This document shows positions 9,081 through 15,657 of a DNA stretch of 19,402 nt, one piece after another. The notes beneath the pieces were generated by a model that was not told the origin of the DNA, did no database searches, and was given only the letters and a program-made list of their open reading frames with translations. This DNA comes from Chloracidobacterium sp. (lineage in GTDB: Bacteria; Acidobacteriota; Blastocatellia; Pyrinomonadales; Pyrinomonadaceae). The position numbers were made by a program, and so were the translations under genes. How positions within the stretch are numbered: position 1 is the first letter of the stretch; each line of letters begins with the position of its first letter. Location of the stretch: the NCBI GenBank assembly GCA_016716365.1, contig JADJWM010000021.1, positions 1-19,402 on the forward strand, read 5' to 3'.

Positions 9081-9350
9081 CTATTTAGCTTTTCTGGCTT
9101 TGCCCCGCCTGATCACATCGTCGGCAAGAGCTTCTGTTGACGGATAAACAACACCTTTTCCGTTTCGAACCTCTACTACCCCCTTGAGCACTTCCTGTCG
9201 AACCGTATCTCGCCGAATTCTCCTTAGCTCATCGGCTTCTTTTAATAGGCGCAGGGCTTCACGGACCACCTCCGATGCGGAATTGTAGTCGCCCGATCGA
9301 ACTTTTTCATTAACCAGTGCTTCCAGTTCCGGTGTCAGCGATACATTCAT
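9081..9350 (-). CDS. parD: ParD-family antitoxin (ribbon-helix-helix)
   Basis: An 89-residue antitoxin. The N-terminus MNVSLTPELEALVNEKVRSG and the following YNSASEVVREALRLLKE form the ribbon-helix-helix DNA-binding unit typical of ParD, which dimerises and represses its own operon. The C-terminal half is basic (RRGKARKAK end) and should wrap the toxin. The start at 9350 is supported by GGGAGG at 9364-9359 (minus strand), 8 nt before ATG. A strong-looking promoter lies directly upstream at 9372-9400, so autoregulation from that site is likely. The toxin gene follows after 7 nt. Confidence 0.88.
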   Translation of the reverse strand: MNVSLTPELEALVNEKVRSGDYNSASEVVREALRLLKEADELRRIRRDTVRQEVLKGVVEVRNGKGVVYPSTEALADDVIRRGKARKAK

Positions 9351-9371
9351 GAACCACGCCTCCCACGGAAG

Positions 9372-9400
9372 AATCTAACCGGAATAACAGACATTGTCAA
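9372..9400 (-). promoter_or_regulatory. Sigma-70-like promoter for parDE
   Basis: On the minus strand TTGACA (9400-9395) is followed by a 17-nt spacer and TAGATT (9377-9372). This is a consensus -35, ideal spacing and a good -10, placed 21 nt before the antitoxin ATG with a Shine-Dalgarno in between. The -35 box overlaps the TGA stop of the decarboxylase gene. Confidence 0.65.
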
Positions 9401-11058
9401 TCTTTGATATTAACGTCGCTCGCGATCAAGTCCTCGAAGCCTTCACGCTTCCTGATCAATTCGGCGGCACCGTTTTCTCTGATCAATATTACCGGCGGCA
9501 GGAATCGGCCGTTGTATTGCATCCCCTGGGCGAGCGAGTAGGCGCCGCAGTTGAGCAGGGCGAGGACCTCGCCGGGCCGGATTTCACGCGGGAGAAAACG
9601 GTGTTCGGGCAGGCGGCCGTGGCCTTCGTGGTCGAAGTAAACATCGCCTCCATCGCATAGCGGGCCCGCAACTTTGTATGGAAAATCATGCGGCTCGCCG
9701 GCCCGTTCCGCTGATATTAGGTGGTAGTACCATTTGTAGGTTTCCATCGAGAGCAGGATGTTGAAGCCGGCATCTGTTAACAGCCAGTGTTCGGCGGTAA
9801 TTGCCGGATCGACAAAACCCCGTTGAATGCTGTAAATTCCGAATGAAACCCTTGCGCCGCTCTGCTGTGGTTTTTCTTCGTCTCTTCTCCGATGGATCTT
9901 CATCGCATCTTCCATCAATGAATTGATATCTGACAGCGGGCGCTCTTTTGCGTTTCGAACCGTGGTCAGGCAGATCCCCGCGTCGGCAATAATACTGCGG
10001 CCAGGTTCGAGGAGAACCGTGAGATCTGAAAGAAGGTGTTCCATGCCCGCAGCTTCGGCATTCTCACGTACTTGCTTCCAGGCCTCGGCGATCGCCGAAT
10101 CGGGCTCGTATCCTGCCGAAAGCATACTTTTCCTAGCGGCTATCTCCACCCACTCTCTTGGCAAGGGGGCTCGCATTACGGTTCCGTCGCCGCGATCATG
10201 TTCGATGTATCCCAGCTTGACGGCCTCCTCGAAACTTTTCTTGATCTTGTTCGCAAATTCTGGCATTTCAGGCGGAATGGGAGGTTCGCTGCCGCGCGAG
10301 TAGTTGACCGGGAAGCCGCCGCCGAGATTGATGTGTTTGAGCTTGACTCCTGTCTCGTTAAAAATTTGCAACATTGCGTCGAAGAGTTTTACGAGAGCTG
10401 CGGAATAAACCTGCGGGTCCGGGTTTTGCGAGCCGACGTGCAGGTGGATGCCGTTTAAGTTCAGGTGCGGCGAGTCTGCGTAAACTCGAAAGGCCCGAAA
10501 AGCCTCGTCGGGCATCATACCGAACTTTGAGGTGAGCATCGCTGTCTGCAAACCGGAGTGCGTGCCGCTTTCGATCTCGGGAACCATTCGAAGACTTACA
10601 TTCGCGGGTTTTTCTAAACGAATCGCGGTTTCTAAGATCAATGAAAGCTCGTAAAGCGAGTCGACCTGGATCGCGTAGATCTCGTTCGTGATCGCTAGTT
10701 CGAGTTCCCAAACCTCTTTGCTGTTGCCGTTAAAGTTGATCTGTTCGCCGGTGAAGCCCGCTTTTAGGGCCTTCCACAGTTCGCCGCCGGAATTGACCTC
10801 GATATCGCAGCCCGCGTCCTTTACCGCGCGAAGGATGCCCATCGTGGACATCGCTTTGGCCGCGTAGCAAAGCTTGAGCGGACAATCGATAACATCGGCT
10901 ACCTTTTTCAGACGATCGATGTTGTGACGAATGCGCGATTCGCTGAATGCGAACAGCGGCGTGCCGTGCTCGCGTGCAAGTTCAACGACATCGACGCCGT
11001 CGATGTGAAGGCGGTTGTCCTTAACGGTAAGGAAATGTTCGATCTGCCAACTCGACAT
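9397..11058 (-). CDS. Fold-III PLP-dependent decarboxylase, diaminopimelate decarboxylase (LysA)-like, long form
   Basis: A 553-residue member of the Orn/DAP/Arg decarboxylase 2 family. The PLP lysine is Lys68 in LCYAAKAMST. Further family motifs are GIHLHVGSQ (barrel His), INLGGGFPVNYS (phosphate-binding glycines), VLLEPGRSIIADAG and, from the partner subunit's active-site side, GPLCDGGDV with Cys near 468. GAYSLAQGMQYNGR closes the domain. LysA makes lysine from meso-diaminopimelate in the cytosol; the motifs fit, but substrate choice among LysA, ornithine or arginine enzymes is not settled. It is about 100 residues longer than usual, with extra segments around IKKSFEEAVKLGYIEHDRG to GMEHLL and around MEDAMKIHRRRDEEKP. 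I chose Met at 11058 (MSSWQIEHF); the upstream in-frame ATG at 11079 lies inside a REP hairpin. No Shine-Dalgarno is visible before either. It sits between RAYT and parDE. Confidence 0.82.
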   Translation of the reverse strand: MSSWQIEHFLTVKDNRLHIDGVDVVELAREHGTPLFAFSESRIRHNIDRLKKVADVIDCPLKLCYAAKAMSTMGILRAVKDAGCDIEVNSGGELWKALKAGFTGEQINFNGNSKEVWELELAITNEIYAIQVDSLYELSLILETAIRLEKPANVSLRMVPEIESGTHSGLQTAMLTSKFGMMPDEAFRAFRVYADSPHLNLNGIHLHVGSQNPDPQVYSAALVKLFDAMLQIFNETGVKLKHINLGGGFPVNYSRGSEPPIPPEMPEFANKIKKSFEEAVKLGYIEHDRGDGTVMRAPLPREWVEIAARKSMLSAGYEPDSAIAEAWKQVRENAEAAGMEHLLSDLTVLLEPGRSIIADAGICLTTVRNAKERPLSDINSLMEDAMKIHRRRDEEKPQQSGARVSFGIYSIQRGFVDPAITAEHWLLTDAGFNILLSMETYKWYYHLISAERAGEPHDFPYKVAGPLCDGGDVYFDHEGHGRLPEHRFLPREIRPGEVLALLNCGAYSLAQGMQYNGRFLPPVILIRENGAAELIRKREGFEDLIASDVNIKD

Positions 11059-11062
11059 AATT

Positions 11063-11110
11063 GACTGGAGGGCAAGCATCCTTGCTTGCCATGAGCACGA
11101 AGTGCGAACA
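11063..11110 (+). repeat. REP-type repeat, left end of the RAYT unit
   Basis: 48 bp that match the reverse complement of 11726-11773 at all but a few positions. It contains two hairpins. One is GGCAAGCA-TCCT-TGCTTGCC (8-bp stem, 11071-11090). The other is GCAC-GAA-GTGC (4-bp stem, 11095-11105). Differences from the right copy are one loop base and a stem in which both arms are changed together. Confidence 0.85.
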
Positions 11111-11122
11111 CGATCTTAAAAT

Positions 11123-11719
11123 CTATTTACGCGATCTTTCGTATGCACTACAAAATTCCCAATCTTCAGGCATTTTACACAATCCAGCCTTAACCGGATT
11201 CATCTCAATATAGCGGATCACCGCCACGAAATGCCTGCGATCCCGGATGTACCGATCGAACGATTCGTGCTGCCAGAACCGGCCCCGCCGGCCTAACGCC
11301 CGATTTGCCATCTGAGCCGAGTATGACTTGATGGAGTGAAGAATATCGGGAAGGTGGATTCCCGGCCTCGGGCTGAGCAGGACATGAGCGTGGTTCGGCA
11401 TGATCACCCATGAAAAAAGATCGTGCGTAATTCCATCGTTGAAATTGATCGCATCGCGGACGACCGCCGCGATCTTCGGTTGCCGGAGCCAGCAGCTTCC
11501 GTAGCCCGAGTCCAAATATCTTTCGATCTTCTTTCGGTATGCCGGATCACCGATCGCTTCTTTTCGAAGCTTCTCGGCGACCGCGGCGGGAAGTGAATCA
11601 GAAAGCCTGAAAGTCACGAACTGCGGATGCTCCGGCCCGTCGAAATGCGGAAGTTTGTCCAGATTGTACCAGCCGAATTCGTCGGGGGTCTGCTTTGGTT
11701 TGAAGTCGCAGTTGGTCAT
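11123..11719 (-). CDS. REP-associated tyrosine transposase (RAYT, Y1_Tnp / TnpA_REP family)
   Basis: A 198-residue member of the IS200-like Y1 transposase family. The HUH motif is His-Ala-His in FSWVIMPNHAHVLLSP (about residues 104-119). The helix bearing the likely catalytic Tyr is VIRYIEMNPVKAGLCKMPEDW (about 166-186), a RAYT hallmark. RRGRFWQHESFDRYIRDRRHF (about 144-164) lies between them, as is usual for the subfamily. The N-terminal HFDGPEHPQFVTFRLSDSLP is also typical. The gene is intact and sits 6 nt inside the right REP and 12 nt inside the left REP. RAYTs are usually single-copy and vertically kept rather than highly mobile. It shares its strand with both neighbours but interrupts the space between unrelated genes. 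Confidence 0.9.
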   Translation of the reverse strand: MTNCDFKPKQTPDEFGWYNLDKLPHFDGPEHPQFVTFRLSDSLPAAVAEKLRKEAIGDPAYRKKIERYLDSGYGSCWLRQPKIAAVVRDAINFNDGITHDLFSWVIMPNHAHVLLSPRPGIHLPDILHSIKSYSAQMANRALGRRGRFWQHESFDRYIRDRRHFVAVIRYIEMNPVKAGLCKMPEDWEFCSAYERSRK

Positions 11720-11725
11720 CGCTGC

Positions 11726-11773
11726 TGTTCGTGCTTCGCACTCATGGCAAGCAGGGATGCTTGCCCTCCAGTC
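11726..11773 (-). repeat. REP-type repeat, right end of the RAYT unit
   Basis: Inverted partner of 11063-11110. The long stem is kept (GGCAAGCA-GGGA-TGCTTGCC at 11746-11765). The short stem is GTGC-TTC-GCAC (11731-11741), in which both arms differ from the left copy but pairing is preserved. Confidence 0.85.
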
Positions 11774-11790
11774 TTGCTTGCCCTCCAGTC
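11774..11790 (+). repeat. Tandem half-copy of the REP end
   Basis: The 16 bases TGCTTGCCCTCCAGTC at 11758-11773 are repeated at 11775-11790, a 17-nt period. The second copy reaches into the TGA stop codon of the nagZ gene (11791-11789). Confidence 0.8.
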
Positions 11791-13630
11791 ATTTTGCTAG
11801 CTGAATCCCCGTCCCGCGGGGATGAAGCCCGGGAAGTGAGATCGGAAGTTTGCCGGTAAACGGCTGCATCCCGAGCAGGCCACGGGCGGCGGCTCGCTGG
11901 AGTGACGGCATGTCGCCGTAGGCTACGATGTAATTTTTCATTTCCGGAAACGACGACAGAATGTACGGGTTGCCGAAGCTGATGCCGATGACGGTCTTGT
12001 TGGCGGCGAGGGCTTCGCGGAGGATGGCGGCGCCGTTCTCGGGGATACCGACGCTGTTGGCGGCACCGGAGCGGACGCGGCCATAGAGTCCGACGATAAC
12101 GACATCGGCCTCGCCGACGGCCTTGCGGGCGGCGGCAACATTCTGCTGCAGCGAGTTTTCCTGAAGATAGGCTTGGGCGAACCGAAGCCCGTTCGACCGG
12201 AGCGCACCCGCGAGCGGGTTCATCACTGCACCGCCGTCAAAACCGTTGGATATGCCGATGACGGCGATCTTTTTCGTACGGTCGATCGGCAGGGCACCAT
12301 CGCTTTGCCGAACGAGCGTGACCGCGGCGTTGGCGATCTCGTCGGCGAGTTGGCCGACGTCCGGCGACGAGACGATGCGGTCGATCTGGTCGAGCGGTGT
12401 GAAGCGGTTCTTAAATAATCCGAGCTCGTGCTTCCAAGCGATCTGCCGCGTCACGGATTCATCAAGCCGCGACATCGGGATGCGCCCGCTCGCGACCGCC
12501 GCTTTCAATCCGCGAAGCATCGCGTCGACGTTCTCGGGTTTTTCGAGAATGTCGGTGCCGGCGAGAAACGCTCGAACGCCCGCTTCTTCCTGCGTGAAAT
12601 AGAGCGTCAGGCCGCTCATCGACATCGCGTCGGAGACGATCAAGCCTTTGAAGCCCATCTCTTTTCTTAAGATATCCGACTGGACTTTTGCCGACAGCGT
12701 GGCCGGAATGAAGGCTTTTTCGCTGACGATCTCGGCACCTGCTTCGGCGTCGCCGCCCTGATAATTTTTCAGCGGGCGGATCTCTTCAGGGTCGATCTGC
12801 GGGAGGGCGATGTGGGCGACCATGATCGAGCCGATGCCTGCCTCGACCGCCCGGCGGAAGGGCAGGAGCTCAAGCGAGTCGAGCCGAGCACGTGGGAGTT
12901 CGATGATCGGCAGGCCGCGGTGCGAATCGATGTTCGTGTCGCCGTGGCCGGGGAAATGCTTGGCGGTCGCAATAACCTTCTGCGACTGGATGCCTTCGGC
13001 GAATGCCACGCCAAAGCGGGCAACATCTTCAGGATCTTCGCCAAAGCTGCGGACGTTGATCACCGGATTCCCGGCGTTGTTGTTTACATCGAGTACGGGG
13101 GCGAAAATGTGCTGAATGCCGATGGCCCGGGCCTCGCGGCCGGTGATGACGCCCATCCGGCGGGCGAACTCGGGATTTCCCGTGGCGGTCACGGCCATCG
13201 CCCACGGAAAGTTGGTAGCATCCTCGAACCGCATACCGATACCGGTCTCGGCGTCGAGCGACATCAGCAGCGGATACTTTGCCGCCTCCTGCATTCGGTT
13301 GGCGATGTGGGTGGTCTCGTAGATCGGGGCGCCAAAAAAGATGATGCCGCCGATCTTATTTTCGACGACGTGACGCTGCAGGTCCTTGAAGAAAGGGCTT
13401 TGCTGATTGGCAAATCGCGCGTTGATCCCTACGTGGACGAGCTGGCCGACCTTTTCATCGACAGTCATCTTTCGGACGAGTTTCGCGGCTTGGTCCCAGG
13501 ACTTTTTGGACGGCTCCAGCCTTTGGGACTGCGGAATGCGGACTGCGGAGTGCGGAATCGCAGTTGCAACAGCGGACTGTGAACTCGCCACGATAGACAG
13601 TAATAACGCAAGGCTAAGAAACTTCTTCAT
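11789..13630 (-). CDS. nagZ: Secreted beta-N-acetylhexosaminidase, glycoside hydrolase family 3 (NagZ-like)
   Basis: 613 residues. An N-terminal signal peptide (MKKFLSLALLLSIVASSQSA, cleavage near residues 20-24) is followed by a GH3 barrel. KHFPGHGDTNIDSHRGLP (224-241) is the NagZ signature, holding the Asp235/His237 acid-base dyad. Asp334 in IVSDAMSMSG is the expected nucleophile. A C-terminal alpha/beta domain (about 400-600, from VTLVRQSDGALP to GKLPISLPG) makes it like the two-domain secreted Bacillus NagZ rather than the short cytosolic enterobacterial form. NagZ removes terminal GlcNAc from muropeptides, so this one should act outside the cytoplasm. The start overlaps the symporter end by 17 nt, so it is the last gene of the MurNAc operon. 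A heptanucleotide repeat encodes residues 25-35, right after the signal peptide. Its stop codon touches the RAYT-linked repeat. Confidence 0.9.
   Translation of the reverse strand: MKKFLSLALLLSIVASSQSAVATAIPHSAVRIPQSQRLEPSKKSWDQAAKLVRKMTVDEKVGQLVHVGINARFANQQSPFFKDLQRHVVENKIGGIIFFGAPIYETTHIANRMQEAAKYPLLMSLDAETGIGMRFEDATNFPWAMAVTATGNPEFARRMGVITGREARAIGIQHIFAPVLDVNNNAGNPVINVRSFGEDPEDVARFGVAFAEGIQSQKVIATAKHFPGHGDTNIDSHRGLPIIELPRARLDSLELLPFRRAVEAGIGSIMVAHIALPQIDPEEIRPLKNYQGGDAEAGAEIVSEKAFIPATLSAKVQSDILRKEMGFKGLIVSDAMSMSGLTLYFTQEEAGVRAFLAGTDILEKPENVDAMLRGLKAAVASGRIPMSRLDESVTRQIAWKHELGLFKNRFTPLDQIDRIVSSPDVGQLADEIANAAVTLVRQSDGALPIDRTKKIAVIGISNGFDGGAVMNPLAGALRSNGLRFAQAYLQENSLQQNVAAARKAVGEADVVIVGLYGRVRSGAANSVGIPENGAAILREALAANKTVIGISFGNPYILSSFPEMKNYIVAYGDMPSLQRAAARGLLGMQPFTGKLPISLPGLHPRGTGIQLAK
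13528..13562 (-). repeat. Period-7 tandem repeat inside the nagZ coding sequence
   Basis: Plus-strand units ACTGCGG, AATGCGG, ACTGCGG, AGTGCGG and a decayed AATCGCA run head to tail. Read on the minus strand they encode the linker IPHSAVRIPQS directly after the signal peptide. Since 7 is not a multiple of 3, three units are needed to repeat the peptide pattern. Confidence 0.8.
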
Positions 13631-15197
13631 TACTTCTAATTACCAAAGTCGAAACGAACGCGGTCAAGACGGTCGTGATGCTGCCGATCAGGGCGTACCA
13701 CGGCCAGGCGATCACGGGACCGGGCACGTATCCGTTAGATGCGAGCAGGACGTAAACCATTACGGAAATGCTGACGGCCATGCCGATGAGGGCGTGGACC
13801 TCACGCGCCCTTTTCAGAAATGCACCGACGAGGAAAACGCCGAGGATCGGGCCGTTGATGAGCGACGCGACCGAGAGAGCCATGCCAAGGGCTGAACTGT
13901 TGGCGTTGCGAAGGCCGACCGCGATCGCGATCTGGACAATGCCGACGACGACCGTCAGGATCCCGGCGATCTTCATCAGGTGCTTGTCGGTCGTGGCCCT
14001 CGCGAACGGCTTGTAAATATCGTTGACCGCTGTTGCGGCGATGGAGTTCAGCGACGACGAGAGCGCGGCTGCGAAGATCGCAGCGACGACGAGGCCCGAA
14101 AGGCCGGTCGGCATATGCTGCGTGATGAAAGCCGGGAAGACGCGGTCGCCGCCGGTGAAAGGGAAGACCGCTGTCCGCGATGAAGCGTAAGCCCCGTCGG
14201 CCGCGCATCTTGCCGCGTCCGCAGGGAAGAGTTTGGCGCACGCTTCGGCCGTCTGAGCAAAAAGCGGATCGTTGTACGGCGCGAAGAATGCGAACAGCAG
14301 GACTCCAATAAACAGAAAACCGATGAACTGCCCGAGGACGACGGCGCCGGACGTCATCAACGCGGTCACGGCCGCCCGAGGCTTGTCCGTGCAAAGATAA
14401 CGCTGGACGAGGAACTGGTCGGTGCCGTGGGTGGACATCGTAAGGAAGCAGCCGCCGAGCACGCCGCCCCAGAATGTATATGTCTTTGCGAAGTCGAGGT
14501 TAAAGTCGAACAATGCGAATTTGTCGTACTGCCGGCCGATGTCGATCGCTCCCGCAATGCCGCCGTCGATGTTCTGAATCAGCACGACCGCGGCCGCGAC
14601 CGCACCGCCGATATAGATGACAAGCTGTACGACCTCGATCCAAATGACCGCTTCCATCCCGCCGTAGAATGTGAAGACGATCGTCACGATGCCGAGTATC
14701 AGGATCGAGCCGATGATCACGACCTCGGGCGAGGCCTGCGGATTGAAAGCGGTGTAAACGGCCGCGAGCACGATGGCCGTGAGCAGCAGGCGGATGCCGT
14801 CCGCGATGTTCCGCATTATCACGAAAAGGCCTGAGGCGAGAACCTTCACCTTGCCGCCGAAACGCTCGCCGAGGAGCTGATAAACCGTTTGAAGCTCACC
14901 CTTGAAATAGAGCGGGATGAAGACAAGCGAGATCACTACCCGGCCGAGCAGGTAGCCGAATACGAGCTGCAAAAACTGAAAGTTCCCGCCGCGGGCAAAG
15001 GCGATGCCGGGAACGGAAATGAACGTAATAGTGCTGGTCTCGGTCGCCACGATGGACATCGCGATCGCCCACCAGGGCACGCTCCGGTCGCCGACAAAAT
15101 AATCCTCGGTCGTCTCCTGTTTGCCGGCGTACCAAATGCCGAAGGCCGTTATGCCGATCAGATAGCCGAAGATGATGATGAGGTCTAGGGTTTGCAT
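13614..15197 (-). CDS. Sodium:solute symporter (SSS family), candidate MurNAc importer
   Basis: A 527-residue inner-membrane protein with about 13 hydrophobic helices. The N-terminus MQTLDLIIIFGYLIGITAFGIWYAGKQ and TTEDYFVGDRSVPWWAIAMS (29-48) are SSS hallmarks. AAIFAAALSSSLNSIAATAVNDIYKPF (about 370-396) is the helix-8 region whose Ser residues bind sodium. A loop with two Cys (EACAKLFPADAARCAADG, about 315-332) faces outward. Family members import sugars, amino acids and other solutes by sodium symport. Placement between murQ and nagZ suggests that it imports N-acetylmuramic acid or a muropeptide sugar, a role I recall for a symporter-type MurT in Tannerella. The substrate remains inference. 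It starts 7 nt after the lipoprotein-like gene, and its stop overlaps nagZ by 17 nt. Confidence 0.88.
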   Translation of the reverse strand: MQTLDLIIIFGYLIGITAFGIWYAGKQETTEDYFVGDRSVPWWAIAMSIVATETSTITFISVPGIAFARGGNFQFLQLVFGYLLGRVVISLVFIPLYFKGELQTVYQLLGERFGGKVKVLASGLFVIMRNIADGIRLLLTAIVLAAVYTAFNPQASPEVVIIGSILILGIVTIVFTFYGGMEAVIWIEVVQLVIYIGGAVAAAVVLIQNIDGGIAGAIDIGRQYDKFALFDFNLDFAKTYTFWGGVLGGCFLTMSTHGTDQFLVQRYLCTDKPRAAVTALMTSGAVVLGQFIGFLFIGVLLFAFFAPYNDPLFAQTAEACAKLFPADAARCAADGAYASSRTAVFPFTGGDRVFPAFITQHMPTGLSGLVVAAIFAAALSSSLNSIAATAVNDIYKPFARATTDKHLMKIAGILTVVVGIVQIAIAVGLRNANSSALGMALSVASLINGPILGVFLVGAFLKRAREVHALIGMAVSISVMVYVLLASNGYVPGPVIAWPWYALIGSITTVLTAFVSTLVIRSNEEVS

Positions 15198-15204
15198 CTT
15201 TGAT

Positions 15205-15657
15205 CTACCAGATCGAACTGGCCTTCAATCTGAGATCAACTCTGTCGTCAGTTTCCTTGACCGATGAAAGATCTGAACGATATGTCGTTCCACTTACCTG
15301 AATCGTGATCACCATGGTCTTCGGGTCGAACCCCGCGGGCACTTCATAATAGTAGGTGGTTTGTCCGTATGCGTCCGACTCAACCCGCTCCGGCAAGATG
15401 GTGCCGTTGATCTCAGGCTTGTCCACCCTTGTTTTAATAAATTTGTAGCCGCAGTTTCGGTGACCGCTGACTGTTTCGTCCAGGATATCTGAAAAGATCA
15501 GTTCTGGTCTTTTGCCATCGTTCTTTAATTCATAGTAGGCGGAATAGCCGCAATCTCCCCAGTCGGAATTGACCCACTCCGAACAAGAAATGTGCATGAT
15601 CGCCGCCGCAACTATCACGAAAAATTTGATCGAGTGATTTGCCAACAAACTAATCAT
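15205..15657 (-). CDS. Small exported (possibly lipid-anchored) protein of unknown function in the salvage operon
   Basis: 150 residues. I chose Met at 15657 (MISLLANHSIKFFVIVAAAI), whose ATG overlaps the murQ stop by 8 nt (ATGATTAG) and so suggests translational coupling; the earlier ATG at 15684 lies deeper inside murQ. A hydrophobic N-terminus (about residues 10-22) ends at HISC, which could be a lipobox, although His at -3 is unusual. Four further features stand out: WGDCGYSAYYEL, a second Cys pair member in HRNCGYKF, an all-beta-looking body, and GQTTYYYEVPAGFDPKTM. Cys residues in DCGY and NCGY could form a disulphide. I recognise no family. The symporter gene follows after 7 nt. A periplasmic or outer-envelope accessory role in wall-fragment capture is possible but unproven. 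Confidence 0.7.
   Translation of the reverse strand: MISLLANHSIKFFVIVAAAIMHISCSEWVNSDWGDCGYSAYYELKNDGKRPELIFSDILDETVSGHRNCGYKFIKTRVDKPEINGTILPERVESDAYGQTTYYYEVPAGFDPKTMVITIQVSGTTYRSDLSSVKETDDRVDLRLKASSIW

Larger units (their letters stand above)
11063..11790 (-). mobile_element. RAYT/REP unit (IS200-like domesticated element)
   Basis: A transposase-like gene is bracketed by inverted 48-bp REP repeats, with a further 17-bp half-copy at the right. Known RAYT genes are flanked by REPs, act as single-strand nucleases on REP hairpins and are thought to spread them around the chromosome. The unit lies exactly between the nagZ stop codon and the decarboxylase start. I see no target-site duplication, as expected for IS200-like chemistry. 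Confidence 0.75.

Noticed and set aside
12812..13582. 256-codon open frame on the plus strand
   Set aside because: It is antisense to nagZ, which carries full GH3 motifs; no independent domain signal.
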